A stretch of 64,000 nt of DNA from Calditrichota bacterium (GCA_024278755.1 JAJRSO010000041.1:1-64000); one strand, 5' to 3'; counted from the stretch's first letter, positions 39,319 through 48,711 are shown. Made by a program: numbers and translations. Notes: generated by a model not told the origin, from the sequence alone.

Positions 39319-39801
39319 TTACCTTTCTGATTGCCGCTTCATTTTGTTTAAAATATTCGTCGTGGAACGTCCCATAATAAGCGGAATGGTCATAACCCGT
39401 CCGCCATAAGCCTGAACAATCTCGTGTCCCACAATCGTTTCGATAGTATAGTCGCCGCCTTTTACTAAAATATCCGGCTTAATAGTCGCGATTAATTTTA
39501 AAGGGGTATCCTCTTCAAACAGACATACGGCGTCTACCGCTTCGAGACGGCTTAAAACAAAAGCTCTGTCCTCTTCGTTTACCAAAGGACGTTTCGGCCC
39601 TTTTAGCCGGCGCACGGAAGCGTCCGAATTAAGTCCTAACACTAAATAATCACCCAAAGCCCGGGCCTGCTCCAGCAGTTCCACATTGCCGCGATGTATA
39701 ATATCAAAACAACCGTTTGTAAAAACTATCGTTTTTCTTCAGTTTGCCCGAATTGTTTCGATAAAAACGGCGCTTTCCGCCGCGCTTAAAATATCATGCA
39801 T
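39319..39801 (-). pseudogene. rfaE2: heptose-1-phosphate adenylyltransferase RfaE2, interrupted by TGA
   Basis: This nucleotidyltransferase activates heptose-1-phosphate to ADP-heptose for the LPS core. The frame from ATG 39801 has 160 residues, the family length. It starts MHDILSAAESAVFIETIRAN, then TGA (39739-39741), then RKTIVFTNGCFDIIHRGNVE in the same frame. The catalytic loop TNGCFDIIHRGN lies after the stop and is lost if translation restarts at GTG 39684. The rest is intact: LGLNSDASVRRLKGPKRPL, ILVKGGDY and IMGRSTTNIL. Glycine is common at the stop position, and GGA to TGA is one change. The gene follows rfaE1 by six bases. Confidence 0.85.
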
Positions 39802-39807
39802 AACTCA

Positions 39808-40788
39808 TCAATTCCGTAACAAATCGTCTATTAATACCTGCGGCTGAACCGGGACAATCCCCACTTCGCCGCAAACAATTCCGGCGGCATGATTCGCGCA
39901 AACGGCCGCTTCCAGAATCTAAGCATCGGCGCTCAGCGCAGCGGTCATCACGGCAATCACCGTATCTCCGGCGCCCGAAACATCGGCGACTTTTCGCGTT
40001 TTTACCGGAAGATGAATCGTTTGTTTCTGTTCTTCAAATATCGAAATCCCGTCTGCCCCACGGGTGAGCATAACCGTTCTGGCCTTTAATTTTTGCAAGA
40101 GTGTGCGTCCGGCTTTTTCTATCTGTTCTTCCTTTTCCAATGGTAACCCAAGCGCGCGAGCCGTTTCGATTATATTCGGTTTAAAAACCGTGGCGCCTCC
40201 ATATTCCAGAAAATTGTTGAATTTGGGATCGACGGTTATAATTTTTTTTGCACGTTTGGAATAATCTAAAATATAACGAATAAAACCCGCGCTCAGCAAC
40301 CCTTTATTATAGTCTTCCAGAATAATCGCGTCGGCATCGGGTGCGAGGTAGTCAAACCGGGTGCGTAGTTCCTGTTCCAGTAGTTCATTCCCATAAAGGA
40401 TCTGTTCATGATCAATGCGTACAATATGTTGATTATCCCCGATAACGCGGGTTTTAATGGTGGTCGGCCGGTCGGTGGTTTGAATAAAACCGGTGTTGTC
40501 CAGACCGGCTTTCTCAATTAAATCAAGAAAAATACCGGCATTGTGGTCTCGCCCAAGAAGTCCCATCGTAACGGGTTTGCAGCCAAGCGTTTTTAAATTA
40601 AGCGTCACATTGGCGGCGCCGCCAAAATGATAGGTTTCGGATTCCATATCCACAACAGGAACCGGCGCTTCCGGTGAAATGCGCTTTACCGCACCCCTCA
40701 GGTAGCGGTCAATCATCACATCTCCCACAACCAGAATACGTTTCCCTTTTATTTCATTAAAAATGGTTTCGATACGTTCGGCCAGCAT
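39808..40788 (-). pseudogene. rfaE1: heptose-7-phosphate kinase RfaE1, interrupted by TAG near the C-terminus
   Basis: A PfkB-family kinase that makes heptose-1,7-bisphosphate from heptose-7-phosphate in ADP-heptose synthesis. Motifs include KRILVVGDVMIDRYLRG, the glycine-rich FGGAANVTLNLKTLG and the anion-hole/catalytic DVSGAGDTVIAVMTAA. A TAG at 39919-39921 ends the frame after ALSADA, but ILEAAVCANHAAGIVCGEVG continues in frame for 36 codons to TGA 39808. That tail is the normal C-terminal region, restoring a 326-residue length. The truncated protein keeps the DVSGAGD motif yet lacks the last helices that pack under the ATP site. With rfaE2 and mltD it forms a compact operon. Confidence 0.87.
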
Positions 40789-40812
40789 TGTTTCTGCTCG
40801 TTTCCTAATTAC

Positions 40813-42381
40813 TTATTCCGGTCGGGGAATGGTTATTGTGAATGTGGTGCCTTTATTCACTTCCGTTTCAAAATTAATTTCCGCACCATACGAGGCCAGT
40901 GAAGTTTTGGCCAGACTTAACCCCAGGCCTGTTCCTCTTGGAGCGTCGGGATTTTCCTTTAAATCGACTTGCAGCGGCTTAGTGGTAAAAAAGGGCGAGA
41001 ATAGTTTCTTTTGATCTTCTTCTTTAATACCGGGGCCGCTGTCCTTAACTCGGATTATAATGGAATCGTCAGTCAGTTCCGTAGAGATGGCTATTTCACG
41101 TATCGGACTATCGTAAACGGCATCAATGGCATTTTGAATGATATGAAGAAGGCTTTGTGAAAAATCGCTGTAGATACCCTGAACCGGAGGCAGGTAATCG
41201 GCAAATGTAAACTCTTTTTTGACATGGTGTTTAAAGAAGAGATTGGCATTTAAAAAAGCAAGTTCTTCCTGAAGTAATTGATTTAAATCGATCTCAACAA
41301 TTTTCGAATTCTGCGTATCGTGCCCTTTTTTGGCGATTGTCTGAATAATTTCGGACATTCGTGCGGTCTGTCGGAGAATGATGTCGGTTTCCCGCAGGTC
41401 GGGATGACTTAGTTTAAGCAGTTCGGCATTCCCCTGGATAATGGAAATAGGTGTATTCAGATTATGCGAAATTCCCGCCGTCAGACGCCCGATGGCAGAA
41501 AGTTTATGTTCATTAAGCAATTGCAGTTCTAACTGGCGCTCTCGAAGCTTGGATTGCTCCCGCTCGGAAATATCAACCACCATGCCTTCAATGGCAGGCG
41601 CACCCTGAAAAGTTACGGCATCGGCCCACATTTCTACCATGCGCTCCGTACCGTCTGGTGTTATGACCTTAAACACAACGCTGCCATCGGGAACGGTTCC
41701 CTGCCGAATTGCCTTTAGGTGAAGATTTACTTCGTCCATATATTCCGGACAAACAAAATCCTGAATCCGTTTATTTTTTAGCATGGCGGCGGCTTTGTAG
41801 CCAAAGAGTTTGCACATTTTCTGATTGATATACCCGAAACTGCCATTCTGCAGGATAAATATGCCTACGAGTGTCTGTTCAAGTAAGCTGCGATATTTTG
41901 ATTCCGACTCCTGTAATTCCGAGATTTTTTTCTGGATCATCTTTTCCAATTCGGTTTGATATAACAGGCGTTGCCCTTCCAGGTCTTCCTGCTCTTCGGT
42001 AAGCCTGTTTTTCATAACCGCATTGTGCACTACCTGCTGCAATTGTTTTTGCTTAAACGGCTTTATCAGATAATCATACACTTCTAAGCGGATAGCCTTA
42101 CGGGCCGTATCCAGTTCGGAGCTTCCCGTAATGATGATAACCGGTGTTTTTATACCCTGTTCGTGTATTTTGGTAATAAACTGAATACCGTCCATATCGG
42201 GCAAAAAAACATCCACCAGCAGAGCGGAGAATTTTTCCTTCTGTAATATTTTATCCGCTTCTTCCGCTGTTTCGCAGGTGGTCACTTCGAAATTACTAAG
42301 ATTCAAAAAGGAACGCAGCATATCCCGAATAGCGGCGTCATCATCCACTACAAGGATATTTTCTTTAATATTTTTACTCAT
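40813..42381 (-). CDS. hybrid signalling protein: receiver, PAS, histidine kinase
   Basis: A 522-residue soluble protein. The receiver domain (about 8-120) has acceptor D57 in LLVDVFLPDMDG and the conserved lysine in LIKPF. Then come a short coiled coil, a PAS domain (about 160-275, ending VVDISEREQ), a dimerisation domain with phospho-acceptor H306 in GISHNLNTPISII, and an ATPase domain with DSGPGIKEEDQKKLF and GTGLGLSLAKT. A receiver in front of the kinase lets one phosphorelay control another. There is no DNA-binding output, and the cognate sensor or regulator is not nearby. The start overlaps the small membrane protein gene by eight bases. Target unknown. Confidence 0.9.
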   Translation of the reverse strand: MSKNIKENILVVDDDAAIRDMLRSFLNLSNFEVTTCETAEEADKILQKEKFSALLVDVFLPDMDGIQFITKIHEQGIKTPVIIITGSSELDTARKAIRLEVYDYLIKPFKQKQLQQVVHNAVMKNRLTEEQEDLEGQRLLYQTELEKMIQKKISELQESESKYRSLLEQTLVGIFILQNGSFGYINQKMCKLFGYKAAAMLKNKRIQDFVCPEYMDEVNLHLKAIRQGTVPDGSVVFKVITPDGTERMVEMWADAVTFQGAPAIEGMVVDISEREQSKLRERQLELQLLNEHKLSAIGRLTAGISHNLNTPISIIQGNAELLKLSHPDLRETDIILRQTARMSEIIQTIAKKGHDTQNSKIVEIDLNQLLQEELAFLNANLFFKHHVKKEFTFADYLPPVQGIYSDFSQSLLHIIQNAIDAVYDSPIREIAISTELTDDSIIIRVKDSGPGIKEEDQKKLFSPFFTTKPLQVDLKENPDAPRGTGLGLSLAKTSLASYGAEINFETEVNKGTTFTITIPRPE

Positions 42382-42673
42382 GAACCACCCGGGCTAATAA
42401 AGATTTTACCGTATCGCTTATAAATTCTATAATGATAAATATAATTAAATCAATAAAACCAATCAAAAAAAGCACCTTGGTAATTTTATCGAGAAACGGC
42501 GAATTAAACTCCGGCAATATTAACACCGAGGCAAATGTAACGCCCACTATCCAGCTCATGGCTCGTAAAATTATCTTATATATCCGCAATACACCGGGGC
42601 TATATTCCGGCTCTTTATCCAATGCCCTAATTTTTTTCTTCTCTTCATGCGCTTTATTACTTTTGTTTGCCAT
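42374..42673 (-). CDS. small two-TM membrane protein of unknown function
   Basis: From ATG 42673 (AGGGA seven bases upstream) the protein has 99 residues: a charged N-terminus (ANKSNKAHEEKKKIRALD), a membrane segment around MSWIVGVTFASVLIL, and a second around VLFLIGFIDLIIFIIIEFI. In-frame ATGs further upstream would run into the preceding gene and are less likely. No family recognised. It lies between ggt and the hybrid kinase, overlapping the latter by eight bases, so it could be a membrane partner of the kinase (inference from position only). Confidence 0.7.
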   Translation of the reverse strand: MANKSNKAHEEKKKIRALDKEPEYSPGVLRIYKIILRAMSWIVGVTFASVLILPEFNSPFLDKITKVLFLIGFIDLIIFIIIEFISDTVKSLLARVVHE

Positions 42674-42686
42674 ACGTATTCCCTGT

Positions 42687-44381
42687 TTAGTACCCTGCTG
42701 CTTTTCCGTCACTCCGGGGATCGCTCCATCCGGAATATGTTTTTGTTTTTTTATTAAATAAGATACCCTGGGCATACCCCATATACGTTTTGTATTCCAG
42801 CTTATACCCGCTATTTTCCAGATTGTTTCGCGTATCTTTACTAAATCGCTCCCGCTCCATAAAAATTACATCCGGCTTCCACTGGTGATGGAATCGCGGA
42901 TTCTCAATGGCCTGCCGTATGTTCATTTTATGGTCGATCACATTGGAGATAACCTGAGCAACGGTCGTAATAATTTTCGAACCGCCTGGCCCGCCGATAA
43001 CCAAGAACAAAGAATCATTTTTCGTTATGATGGTCGGTGTCATGGAACTAAGCATACGTTTTTCGGAGGTAATTGAATTGGCCACAGTGCCCACCAAACC
43101 GTAACTATTAGGAAAACCCGGTTTAATGCTGAAATCGTCCATTTCATTATTCAGTAAAACACCTGTTCCTTCGGCCACCGCGCGGGAACCGTAATTTCCG
43201 TTCAGGGTAAAGGTGTTCGATACCGCATTTCCCCAACGATCCGTTATAGAAAAATGTGTGGTTTGGTCCGATTCACGCCCGCGAATCGGCTTCACTTTAA
43301 TGGAATCGGAGCATCCGGCGCTAAAATAGTGCAAACTCTGCTTTATGGTTTTAGCATATTTTTTAGAAATGAGACGCGCCTGAGGATTTTCTACAAAATC
43401 CGGGTCACCCAGCCATTGGGCCCTGTCGGCATAAGCCTGCCGTTCAATTTCCACCCAAAGCCGGATCTGTGCGGAACTGTTAATATCCATTTTGGAGACC
43501 TCAAACAACTCAAGCGTATTCAGAATTTCACTTAAAACAATTCCGCCGGAACTGGGCGGGGGCATGGAATAAAAGGTGTACCCACGGTAAGTGCCTTCGA
43601 TAGCTTCACGCCAGACCGGCTTATACCTGTGCAGGTCTTCTTCCGTTATCAGACCTCCGTTATGTTGCATATCCAATGCAATCCTACCAGCCGTTTTCCC
43701 GTAATAAAAGCCCGCCGCGCCCTTCTTTGCAATGCGCTTCAGTGTTTTGGACAAATCCTTCTGAACGAGCCGGTCACCGGTTTTAAAGGGTTCCCCTTTT
43801 TTAGTAAAAATAGTCTTTGAAGATGAAAATTTATTAAAATCTTCGGTTGCGCTTTGCAGAGCCGCCGCCTGAAAGGCATCGATGACAAAACCTGTTTCGG
43901 CAAGTTTAATGGCCGGCGCAAGAAGGCGCTTCCATTTTAAACGGCCGAATTTTTTGTGTGCTTCCCAGAGTCCTGCCACCGTTCCGGGAACGCCGGCCGC
44001 ACGATAACCTAAAGTAGAGGCTTTATCAATTACCGTTCCGGAAGAATCGAGATACATATCGCGCGAGGCGGCAATGGGCGCTTTTTCGCGATAGTCCAAT
44101 GCAAATATATTGTTTGCGGCATTTCTGAAAATCATAAATCCGCCGCCGCCCAGATTTCCGGCATTGGGGTAGGTAACGGCGAGGGTAAACGCAACGGCAA
44201 CAGAGGCATCTACGGCATTGCCGCCTTCTTTAAGCACTTGCAGGCCTACATTACAGGCGATGGGTTCACCACAAACCACCATTCCGTTTTTGGCCTTAAC
44301 CGGCCGAAATCCTTCTATGGCAAACGAAGATGAAAAAAGCAGAAAGGCAATGCTAAAACCAGTTAAAACTGTTTTGCTCAT
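42687..44381 (-). CDS. ggt: gamma-glutamyltransferase
   Basis: The 564-residue proenzyme has a Sec signal (about 1-21) and the family order EALDYREKAP-like LDYREKAPIAAS, AVGVPGTVAGLWE-like GYRAAGVPGTVAGLWEAH and MPPPSSGGIVLSEILN. The autocleavage site follows: T374 in DQTTHFSITD becomes the N-terminal nucleophile. Downstream, GVLLNNEMDDF and VIGGPGGSKIITTV complete the site. It splits glutathione and gamma-glutamyl compounds in the periplasm. The start overlaps the thioredoxin-like gene's stop by four bases. The pairing with a thioredoxin-like lipoprotein suggests a thiol-related role (inference). Confidence 0.95.
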   Translation of the reverse strand: MSKTVLTGFSIAFLLFSSSFAIEGFRPVKAKNGMVVCGEPIACNVGLQVLKEGGNAVDASVAVAFTLAVTYPNAGNLGGGGFMIFRNAANNIFALDYREKAPIAASRDMYLDSSGTVIDKASTLGYRAAGVPGTVAGLWEAHKKFGRLKWKRLLAPAIKLAETGFVIDAFQAAALQSATEDFNKFSSSKTIFTKKGEPFKTGDRLVQKDLSKTLKRIAKKGAAGFYYGKTAGRIALDMQHNGGLITEEDLHRYKPVWREAIEGTYRGYTFYSMPPPSSGGIVLSEILNTLELFEVSKMDINSSAQIRLWVEIERQAYADRAQWLGDPDFVENPQARLISKKYAKTIKQSLHYFSAGCSDSIKVKPIRGRESDQTTHFSITDRWGNAVSNTFTLNGNYGSRAVAEGTGVLLNNEMDDFSIKPGFPNSYGLVGTVANSITSEKRMLSSMTPTIITKNDSLFLVIGGPGGSKIITTVAQVISNVIDHKMNIRQAIENPRFHHQWKPDVIFMERERFSKDTRNNLENSGYKLEYKTYMGYAQGILFNKKTKTYSGWSDPRSDGKAAGY

Positions 44382-44893
44382 TTGGCGGTACCGTTAAGAA
44401 TAACGTTTATATCCTGTTCAAGTAAAAGCGCCTCCGGCGATTCTACAATACGCCCTATTTCATTTCCATTCTTAAAAAAGATAAAGGTCGGCACCCGTTT
44501 TATTTCATATGTTTCCGCTAAACCGGATTCAAGTTTTAGCTTGCGATCAACGGCAAATAGTTCCATGCTCAGTTTATCCATAAGTCCGGCTTCCTTAATA
44601 ATTTTTAAAAAGCGCGGTACTTCCCGGCGACTATCCGAACACCATGTTGCTAAAAATATTTTCACATCAAAATTATCCTGCACTGAGGCGATCTGTTTTA
44701 TCACGTCCGGGCTTACTTTATATTGCGCTTCGTTTTTTTTCCACTGCGGATAATCAAAATAAAGTTGTGAAACGGAAATTGGGCCGTAAAGCATTTCGAT
44801 ATCGTTTTTAATTACTTTTTTACTGGTTAGCGATACGGCGCAGGAAATGATAAAAAATACAAGAACGGCGCTAATGAGTAGCCGACGAATCAT
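44378..44893 (-). CDS. thioredoxin-like lipoprotein with a CSDS active site
   Basis: The 171-residue protein has a signal with lipobox Cys18 (LVFFIISC). The thioredoxin fold follows: strand KIFLATWCSDSRREVPRFL with C85 and S88 where CxxC is usual, then LSMELFAVDRK, and the cis-proline strand RVPTFIFFKNGNEIGRI. With one cysteine it may form mixed disulfides but not a CxxC disulfide, so it is either a monothiol enzyme or a binding protein. It overlaps rodZ by 23 bases upstream and ggt by four bases downstream, so the three are probably coupled. Confidence 0.82.
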   Translation of the reverse strand: MIRRLLISAVLVFFIISCAVSLTSKKVIKNDIEMLYGPISVSQLYFDYPQWKKNEAQYKVSPDVIKQIASVQDNFDVKIFLATWCSDSRREVPRFLKIIKEAGLMDKLSMELFAVDRKLKLESGLAETYEIKRVPTFIFFKNGNEIGRIVESPEALLLEQDINVILNGTAK

Positions 44894-45713
44894 TCTTTAC
44901 TTCTTTCTTTTTTATTTGTTTAACAATTTTGGAAACAATTCCTTGTGGCGAAATCAGCAACCGGGTAATGACCTGTCCTTCTTTTCCCAGAACACCGGTC
45001 GGTTTTCCATTTATTGTAAATGTAATCCCAGCGGCATTACCAATCAAAAAATTCAATAGCGAATCGGCGGTTAACGATACTTTTTCATTTTCGGCTAATA
45101 GGTATTCGGTTGTGTCCGCCCGGTCTTTTATAACCCGAAGCCAGGTACGCTGTACGGCGGTTAAACGGGCGGTAACATTAACGCTGTCGACAATTGTATT
45201 AGTCTGTTTTTGCACAGCTTCTTTTTCCTGTTCCAAAAGTATCTGTTCGGCAATTTTTTGTACAGAAAGTTCCTGGATCTGTTCTGTTTCCGCAGCGTCG
45301 TCCACGCTTACAGAATTAATTGCCAGAACCGCAAAGATAACGGCAACCACCAGTAGCGGCGCAACAATATAAATGGTTTTAATTAAGCGCGATTTTCGCT
45401 GTTCCTGCTTCTCCACCCGAATTCGTCGAACGGTGGAAGTATGCAGCGGAAGGGACTCCTGAACCGCTTTTTCAAATTCGCCCCAGTACATTTCTTCGTT
45501 TTCGGGCTGTACAAAAGACAGATAGGTTTTAAAAAATAATTTTTTATAAACCCCGGGGATTTCATCCAGACCGCCCGACTCAAGCGCTTCTAAAAAGCGC
45601 ATGTGAATCTTGGATTTTGCCGAAATCGTTTCTAACTTAATTCTTTTCTCGATCCGGATTTCTTTCAGCTGTTCAAAATACGGAACTTGTTTTTCGTATT
45701 TTTGCTCATCCAT
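44871..45713 (-). CDS. rodZ: RodZ-like helix-turn-helix membrane protein
   Basis: From ATG 45713 (GAGG six bases upstream) the protein has 280 residues. The N-terminal helix-turn-helix (FEQLKEIRIEKRIKLETIS to FLEALESGGLDEIPGVYKK) is the cytoplasmic RodZ domain that binds MreB. A membrane segment lies at about 112-132 (TIYIVAPLLVVAVIFAVLAI). The periplasmic part ends with a DUF4115 domain (TWLRVIKDRADTTEYLLAEN, NAAGITFTINGKPTGVLG). RodZ links the MreB cytoskeleton to the wall machinery. An upstream ATG (45725) would overlap recJ further and is less likely. Confidence 0.9.
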   Translation of the reverse strand: MDEQKYEKQVPYFEQLKEIRIEKRIKLETISAKSKIHMRFLEALESGGLDEIPGVYKKLFFKTYLSFVQPENEEMYWGEFEKAVQESLPLHTSTVRRIRVEKQEQRKSRLIKTIYIVAPLLVVAVIFAVLAINSVSVDDAAETEQIQELSVQKIAEQILLEQEKEAVQKQTNTIVDSVNVTARLTAVQRTWLRVIKDRADTTEYLLAENEKVSLTADSLLNFLIGNAAGITFTINGKPTGVLGKEGQVITRLLISPQGIVSKIVKQIKKKEVKNDSSATH

Positions 45714-47415
45714 CAGACACCTCAAAATCTTTTATTTTCATTTGAATCGTCGTTTGTCCGCTCCATTTGGATTCTTCAATTACATAAGCGCAATTGATTC
45801 GGTTCTTCGGTTTATTGATAATTTCCACATATTCTCCAAGCCGGTAGCCTATGGCGTCTACAACAACCCCATCCTGTTTAAATTTAACTTTCAGATGGTT
45901 CTTTCCTACAACAATCGCCTTGCCGTACACTTGCAGGTTTTTTGAAACAAACACGGGACGCATATTTAACGGCCCCGAAGGAGACAGTTTTTTAACACTG
46001 TTAAAAAAAGAGGCCGTTAACTGACTGAATGAAATTTCGGCATCTATATTCAGTTTTGCTACCATTTCTTTAATTTCCAATTCGTCTGCAGAACTCCGGT
46101 TAATTTCCTCGTCCAAAACGGCAATGTCTTCTTCGGTAATGGTAATTCCGGCGGCATAACGGTGACCGCCAAAGCTGATAAATAGATGTTCCAGATGTTT
46201 TAAGGCGGAATAAATATTAAAATTTGAGGTGGAGCGGGCAGAGCCTTTTCCGATGCCATCCTGAATGGAAAGCAAAATACTGGGGCGGTTGTATTTTTCC
46301 ATGATTCTGGAAGCCACAATGCCAACCACTCCCGGATGCCAATCCTTTTTAGCGAGGACAAGGATACGTTTGGAATGAATATCAATATTTTTTTCTACCA
46401 TCTCCTGCGCTTCGTTAAAAGTCATTTCATCGATTTTTTTTCGGGCATTATTTTCTTTTTCCATAATGCGGGCAATATTACGAGCCTGTTGTAAACTTTT
46501 GGCTGCCAGCAGATGAACCGCTTTTTTTGCATTGGAAATACGCCCCACGGCATTTATGCGCGGTGCAATAACGAAAACAATCGTACTAACGGAAATACGT
46601 TTTTCAATTAACCCGCAAATTTCGAGCAAAGCAAAAATACCCGGCCGGGGATTGCTCTGTAATATTTTCAGCCCGCTTTTAACCAGAATTCTGTTTTCAT
46701 CAATTAACGGAACAATATCTGCAGCGGTGCCAACGGCAACCAAATCCAAATAATGCTTGGGAAAAGAGGGGTCCATTTCGAGCCGCTGACACAGCCCTTG
46801 CAGCACTTTATAAGCGACACCGCATCCGGCCAGTTCTTTAAAGGGATAGGTACAGGTATCTAGCTTGGGATCGATAATGGCTGCGGCGGCCGGCAGCATT
46901 AAACCCGGTTCATGATGATCCGTTATAATAACATCAATGCCAAGGCTTTTTGCATAAACCGACTCCTCTACCGCCGTTATACCGCAATCGACCGTGATAA
47001 TTAAAGAGACCTGACGTTCTTTGGCCGCATCAATTCCGTCCTGCGACAGTCCGTATCCTTCCTGAAAACGGCTGGGAATAAAAAACGATACTTTCCCTCC
47101 CAGTTTAAAAATCCCATCGTATAAAATAGCCACAGAGGTTACGCCGTCCACGTCGTAATCACCGTAGATCATAATATTTTCACCGCTGCGCATGGCTTTA
47201 ATAATACGGCTAACGGCAATATCCATTTCTTTAAATAAAAACGGATCGTACAGGTTTTCCAGATTGGGTTCGAAAAAACGCAGAAGCGCTTCTGAAGACG
47301 AGATGTTGCGTTGTTCTAATATTTGTGCAATAACCGGGTGAATATCAAACTTTTTAATATCCTTTTCTGATATTTTCCGCGATACGCGTTCCGGATATAT
47401 CCATTGATACAACAT
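45706..47415 (-). CDS. recJ: single-stranded-DNA-specific exonuclease RecJ
   Basis: The 569-residue DHH-family nuclease degrades single-stranded DNA 5' to 3' in recombination and repair. Metal-binding motifs are visible: IYGDYDVDGVTS (D86, D88, D90), VDCGIT (near 143) and ITDHHEPG (DHH 166-168). The DHHA1 region has SFGGHRYAAGITI, and a C-terminal OB-like domain ends with VKFKQDGVVVDAIGYRLGE. Length is normal. GGAG seven bases before ATG 47415 supports the start. RNase P RNA ends about 20 bases upstream on the same strand. Confidence 0.94.
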   Translation of the reverse strand: MLYQWIYPERVSRKISEKDIKKFDIHPVIAQILEQRNISSSEALLRFFEPNLENLYDPFLFKEMDIAVSRIIKAMRSGENIMIYGDYDVDGVTSVAILYDGIFKLGGKVSFFIPSRFQEGYGLSQDGIDAAKERQVSLIITVDCGITAVEESVYAKSLGIDVIITDHHEPGLMLPAAAAIIDPKLDTCTYPFKELAGCGVAYKVLQGLCQRLEMDPSFPKHYLDLVAVGTAADIVPLIDENRILVKSGLKILQSNPRPGIFALLEICGLIEKRISVSTIVFVIAPRINAVGRISNAKKAVHLLAAKSLQQARNIARIMEKENNARKKIDEMTFNEAQEMVEKNIDIHSKRILVLAKKDWHPGVVGIVASRIMEKYNRPSILLSIQDGIGKGSARSTSNFNIYSALKHLEHLFISFGGHRYAAGITITEEDIAVLDEEINRSSADELEIKEMVAKLNIDAEISFSQLTASFFNSVKKLSPSGPLNMRPVFVSKNLQVYGKAIVVGKNHLKVKFKQDGVVVDAIGYRLGEYVEIINKPKNRINCAYVIEESKWSGQTTIQMKIKDFEVSDG

Positions 47416-47431
47416 GGCCGCTCCAAAAGAA

Positions 47432-47857
47432 AAATCCAGACAAATCGATAAGCCGAATTCTGTTACCGCAAAACGGGACGGCAGCCATTTATCTTAACAA
47501 ACCGTTACCGGCCTGCTTAAGCAGCCTACCCCGAAGAATATCCCGGAAATCCGGGAAATACACCGGGCTGTGTACATCCGTATACTCGGAATTCTTCTAT
47601 ATTTGGCCTTGCATCAAATTGGGTTTATCCTGCCTTTGCTTATTAAGTACCTGAAACAGGTATCCCTGACGGGACAAAGCGGTGGGCTCTTACCCCGCCT
47701 TTTCACCCTTATCCCGAATCTCGGGACGGTTTATTTTCTGTGACACTTTCCGTCTGCGTTAAACGCAGCCTCTGATTTTTCAGAGAATTTTGCCCTGTGA
47801 TGTTCGGACTTTCCTCCCCGCGCCTGAATGCGCAGAGCGGCTGCCTGATTCGCCTGG
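47432..47857 (-). ncRNA. rnpB: RNase P RNA, bacterial type A
   Basis: Catalytic RNA that matures tRNA 5' ends. The 5' half has the universal GGGGAGGAAAGTCCGAACAT (about 47797-47817), and the 3' half ends with ACAGAATTCGGCTTA (near 47450-47464), the other half of the P4 core. The ends pair as P1: CCAGGCGAATC at 47857 with GATTTGTCTGG ending at 47436, 11 bp with G-T pairs. Internal hairpins such as GTTTCAGGTAC and CCCGGATTTCCGGG fit the specificity and peripheral arms. It fills the otherwise gene-free gap between the zinc-ribbon gene and recJ. Exact ends are estimated from P1. Confidence 0.95.
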
Positions 47858-47870
47858 ATATTTATAGTAT

Positions 47871-48584
47871 TTATGAATTTGATTCATCCCACACAAGAAT
47901 CCTGCCACAGTATTCGCATGTGTATATTTTTTTCATCTTTTTTACTTCTACTACTTTTTGCGGTGGAATAAACGAAAAACATCCGCCGCAATTATTGCCT
48001 GAAATTCGGGCGATCCCCTGCCCGCCTCTGGCTTTGCGCACCAATTCGTAGCTTTTTATAATTTCGGGACTGGAGCGCTGAATAACTATATCACGTTCCT
48101 GCCGTAACAGGTTTTCTTCTTCGGCCGTGGCATTTAGTGTTGTCTGTAATTCCGCTTTATTTTCTTCCAGTTCATCCTTTAGCTGGGAAACTTCCGAATC
48201 CAGTTCACTTATCATACTGTCGAGCTCCAGTATCTTTTCAGAAATTGTTAACAGCTCATTTTCACTCTCGGCCTGAGTCTCTTTTACCGCGTCGGTTTCC
48301 GTGGTTATGGCATCGTACTCTTTATTGGTTTTTACCTGATACAGTTGTTCTTCGTACTTGGTTAGTTTTTCTTTCAGCTCATCCAGCAACAGTTCCAGTT
48401 CTCGCTGACGAACCTTTGAGGTTTTAAGTTCCTCTTTACGTCGTTTCAGCTCTCCGTTTTTTACTTCCAGTTTTGCCTGAAGTTCCTCCACTATCAGCGG
48501 TAAATCACCGCGTTCCTCCATTAATTCGTCTAAACGGGTATCAACTTCCTGCAGTTCAATCAGTGAATACAGTGTTTTTTGCAC
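47871..48584 (-). CDS. coiled-coil protein with C-terminal zinc ribbon (COG1579 type)
   Basis: The first roughly 165 residues form a long antiparallel coiled coil (LIVEELQAKLEVKNGELKRR; LDSMISELDSEVSQLKDELE), followed by a C4 zinc ribbon with Cys pairs in NNCGGCFSF and YTCEYCGRIL. This is the widespread COG1579/CT398 layout; relatives are linked to sigma-54 and type III secretion or nucleic-acid binding, but no fixed function exists. GTG 48584 lies eight bases after AGGAG and is preferred over TTG 48590, which is only two bases after it. The rnpB gene begins 14 bases after the stop. Confidence 0.87.
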   Translation of the reverse strand: MQKTLYSLIELQEVDTRLDELMEERGDLPLIVEELQAKLEVKNGELKRRKEELKTSKVRQRELELLLDELKEKLTKYEEQLYQVKTNKEYDAITTETDAVKETQAESENELLTISEKILELDSMISELDSEVSQLKDELEENKAELQTTLNATAEEENLLRQERDIVIQRSSPEIIKSYELVRKARGGQGIARISGNNCGGCFSFIPPQKVVEVKKMKKIYTCEYCGRILVWDESNS

Positions 48585-48603
48585 AGCCAAATCTCCTCTC
48601 TAT

Positions 48604-48643
48604 AAAAAAAAAGTGCACCTGCCGAATGGACAAATGCACTTTT
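48604..48643 (-). terminator. terminator after the tRNA gene
   Basis: On the minus strand AAAGTGCA and TGCACTTT form an 8-bp stem around a 17-base loop, followed by nine Ts. It lies between the tRNA and the zinc-ribbon gene. Confidence 0.88.
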
Positions 48644-48711
48644 AAAAATTTATTTCATATTCTTTTTTAACCGGAAAAACAATTTCAATCTACCGCCTGT
48701 TAAATGAATTG

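Noticed and set aside
39739-39741. Selenocysteine at the TGA in rfaE2
   Set aside because: The position usually holds glycine, no family member is a selenoprotein, and I see no bacterial SECIS-like hairpin directly after it. The TAG and TAA cases nearby make point change a better explanation.
47660-47800. Riboswitch or attenuator upstream of recJ
   Set aside because: The structured region is RNase P RNA, shown by the conserved core sequences and the P1 pairing of its ends.
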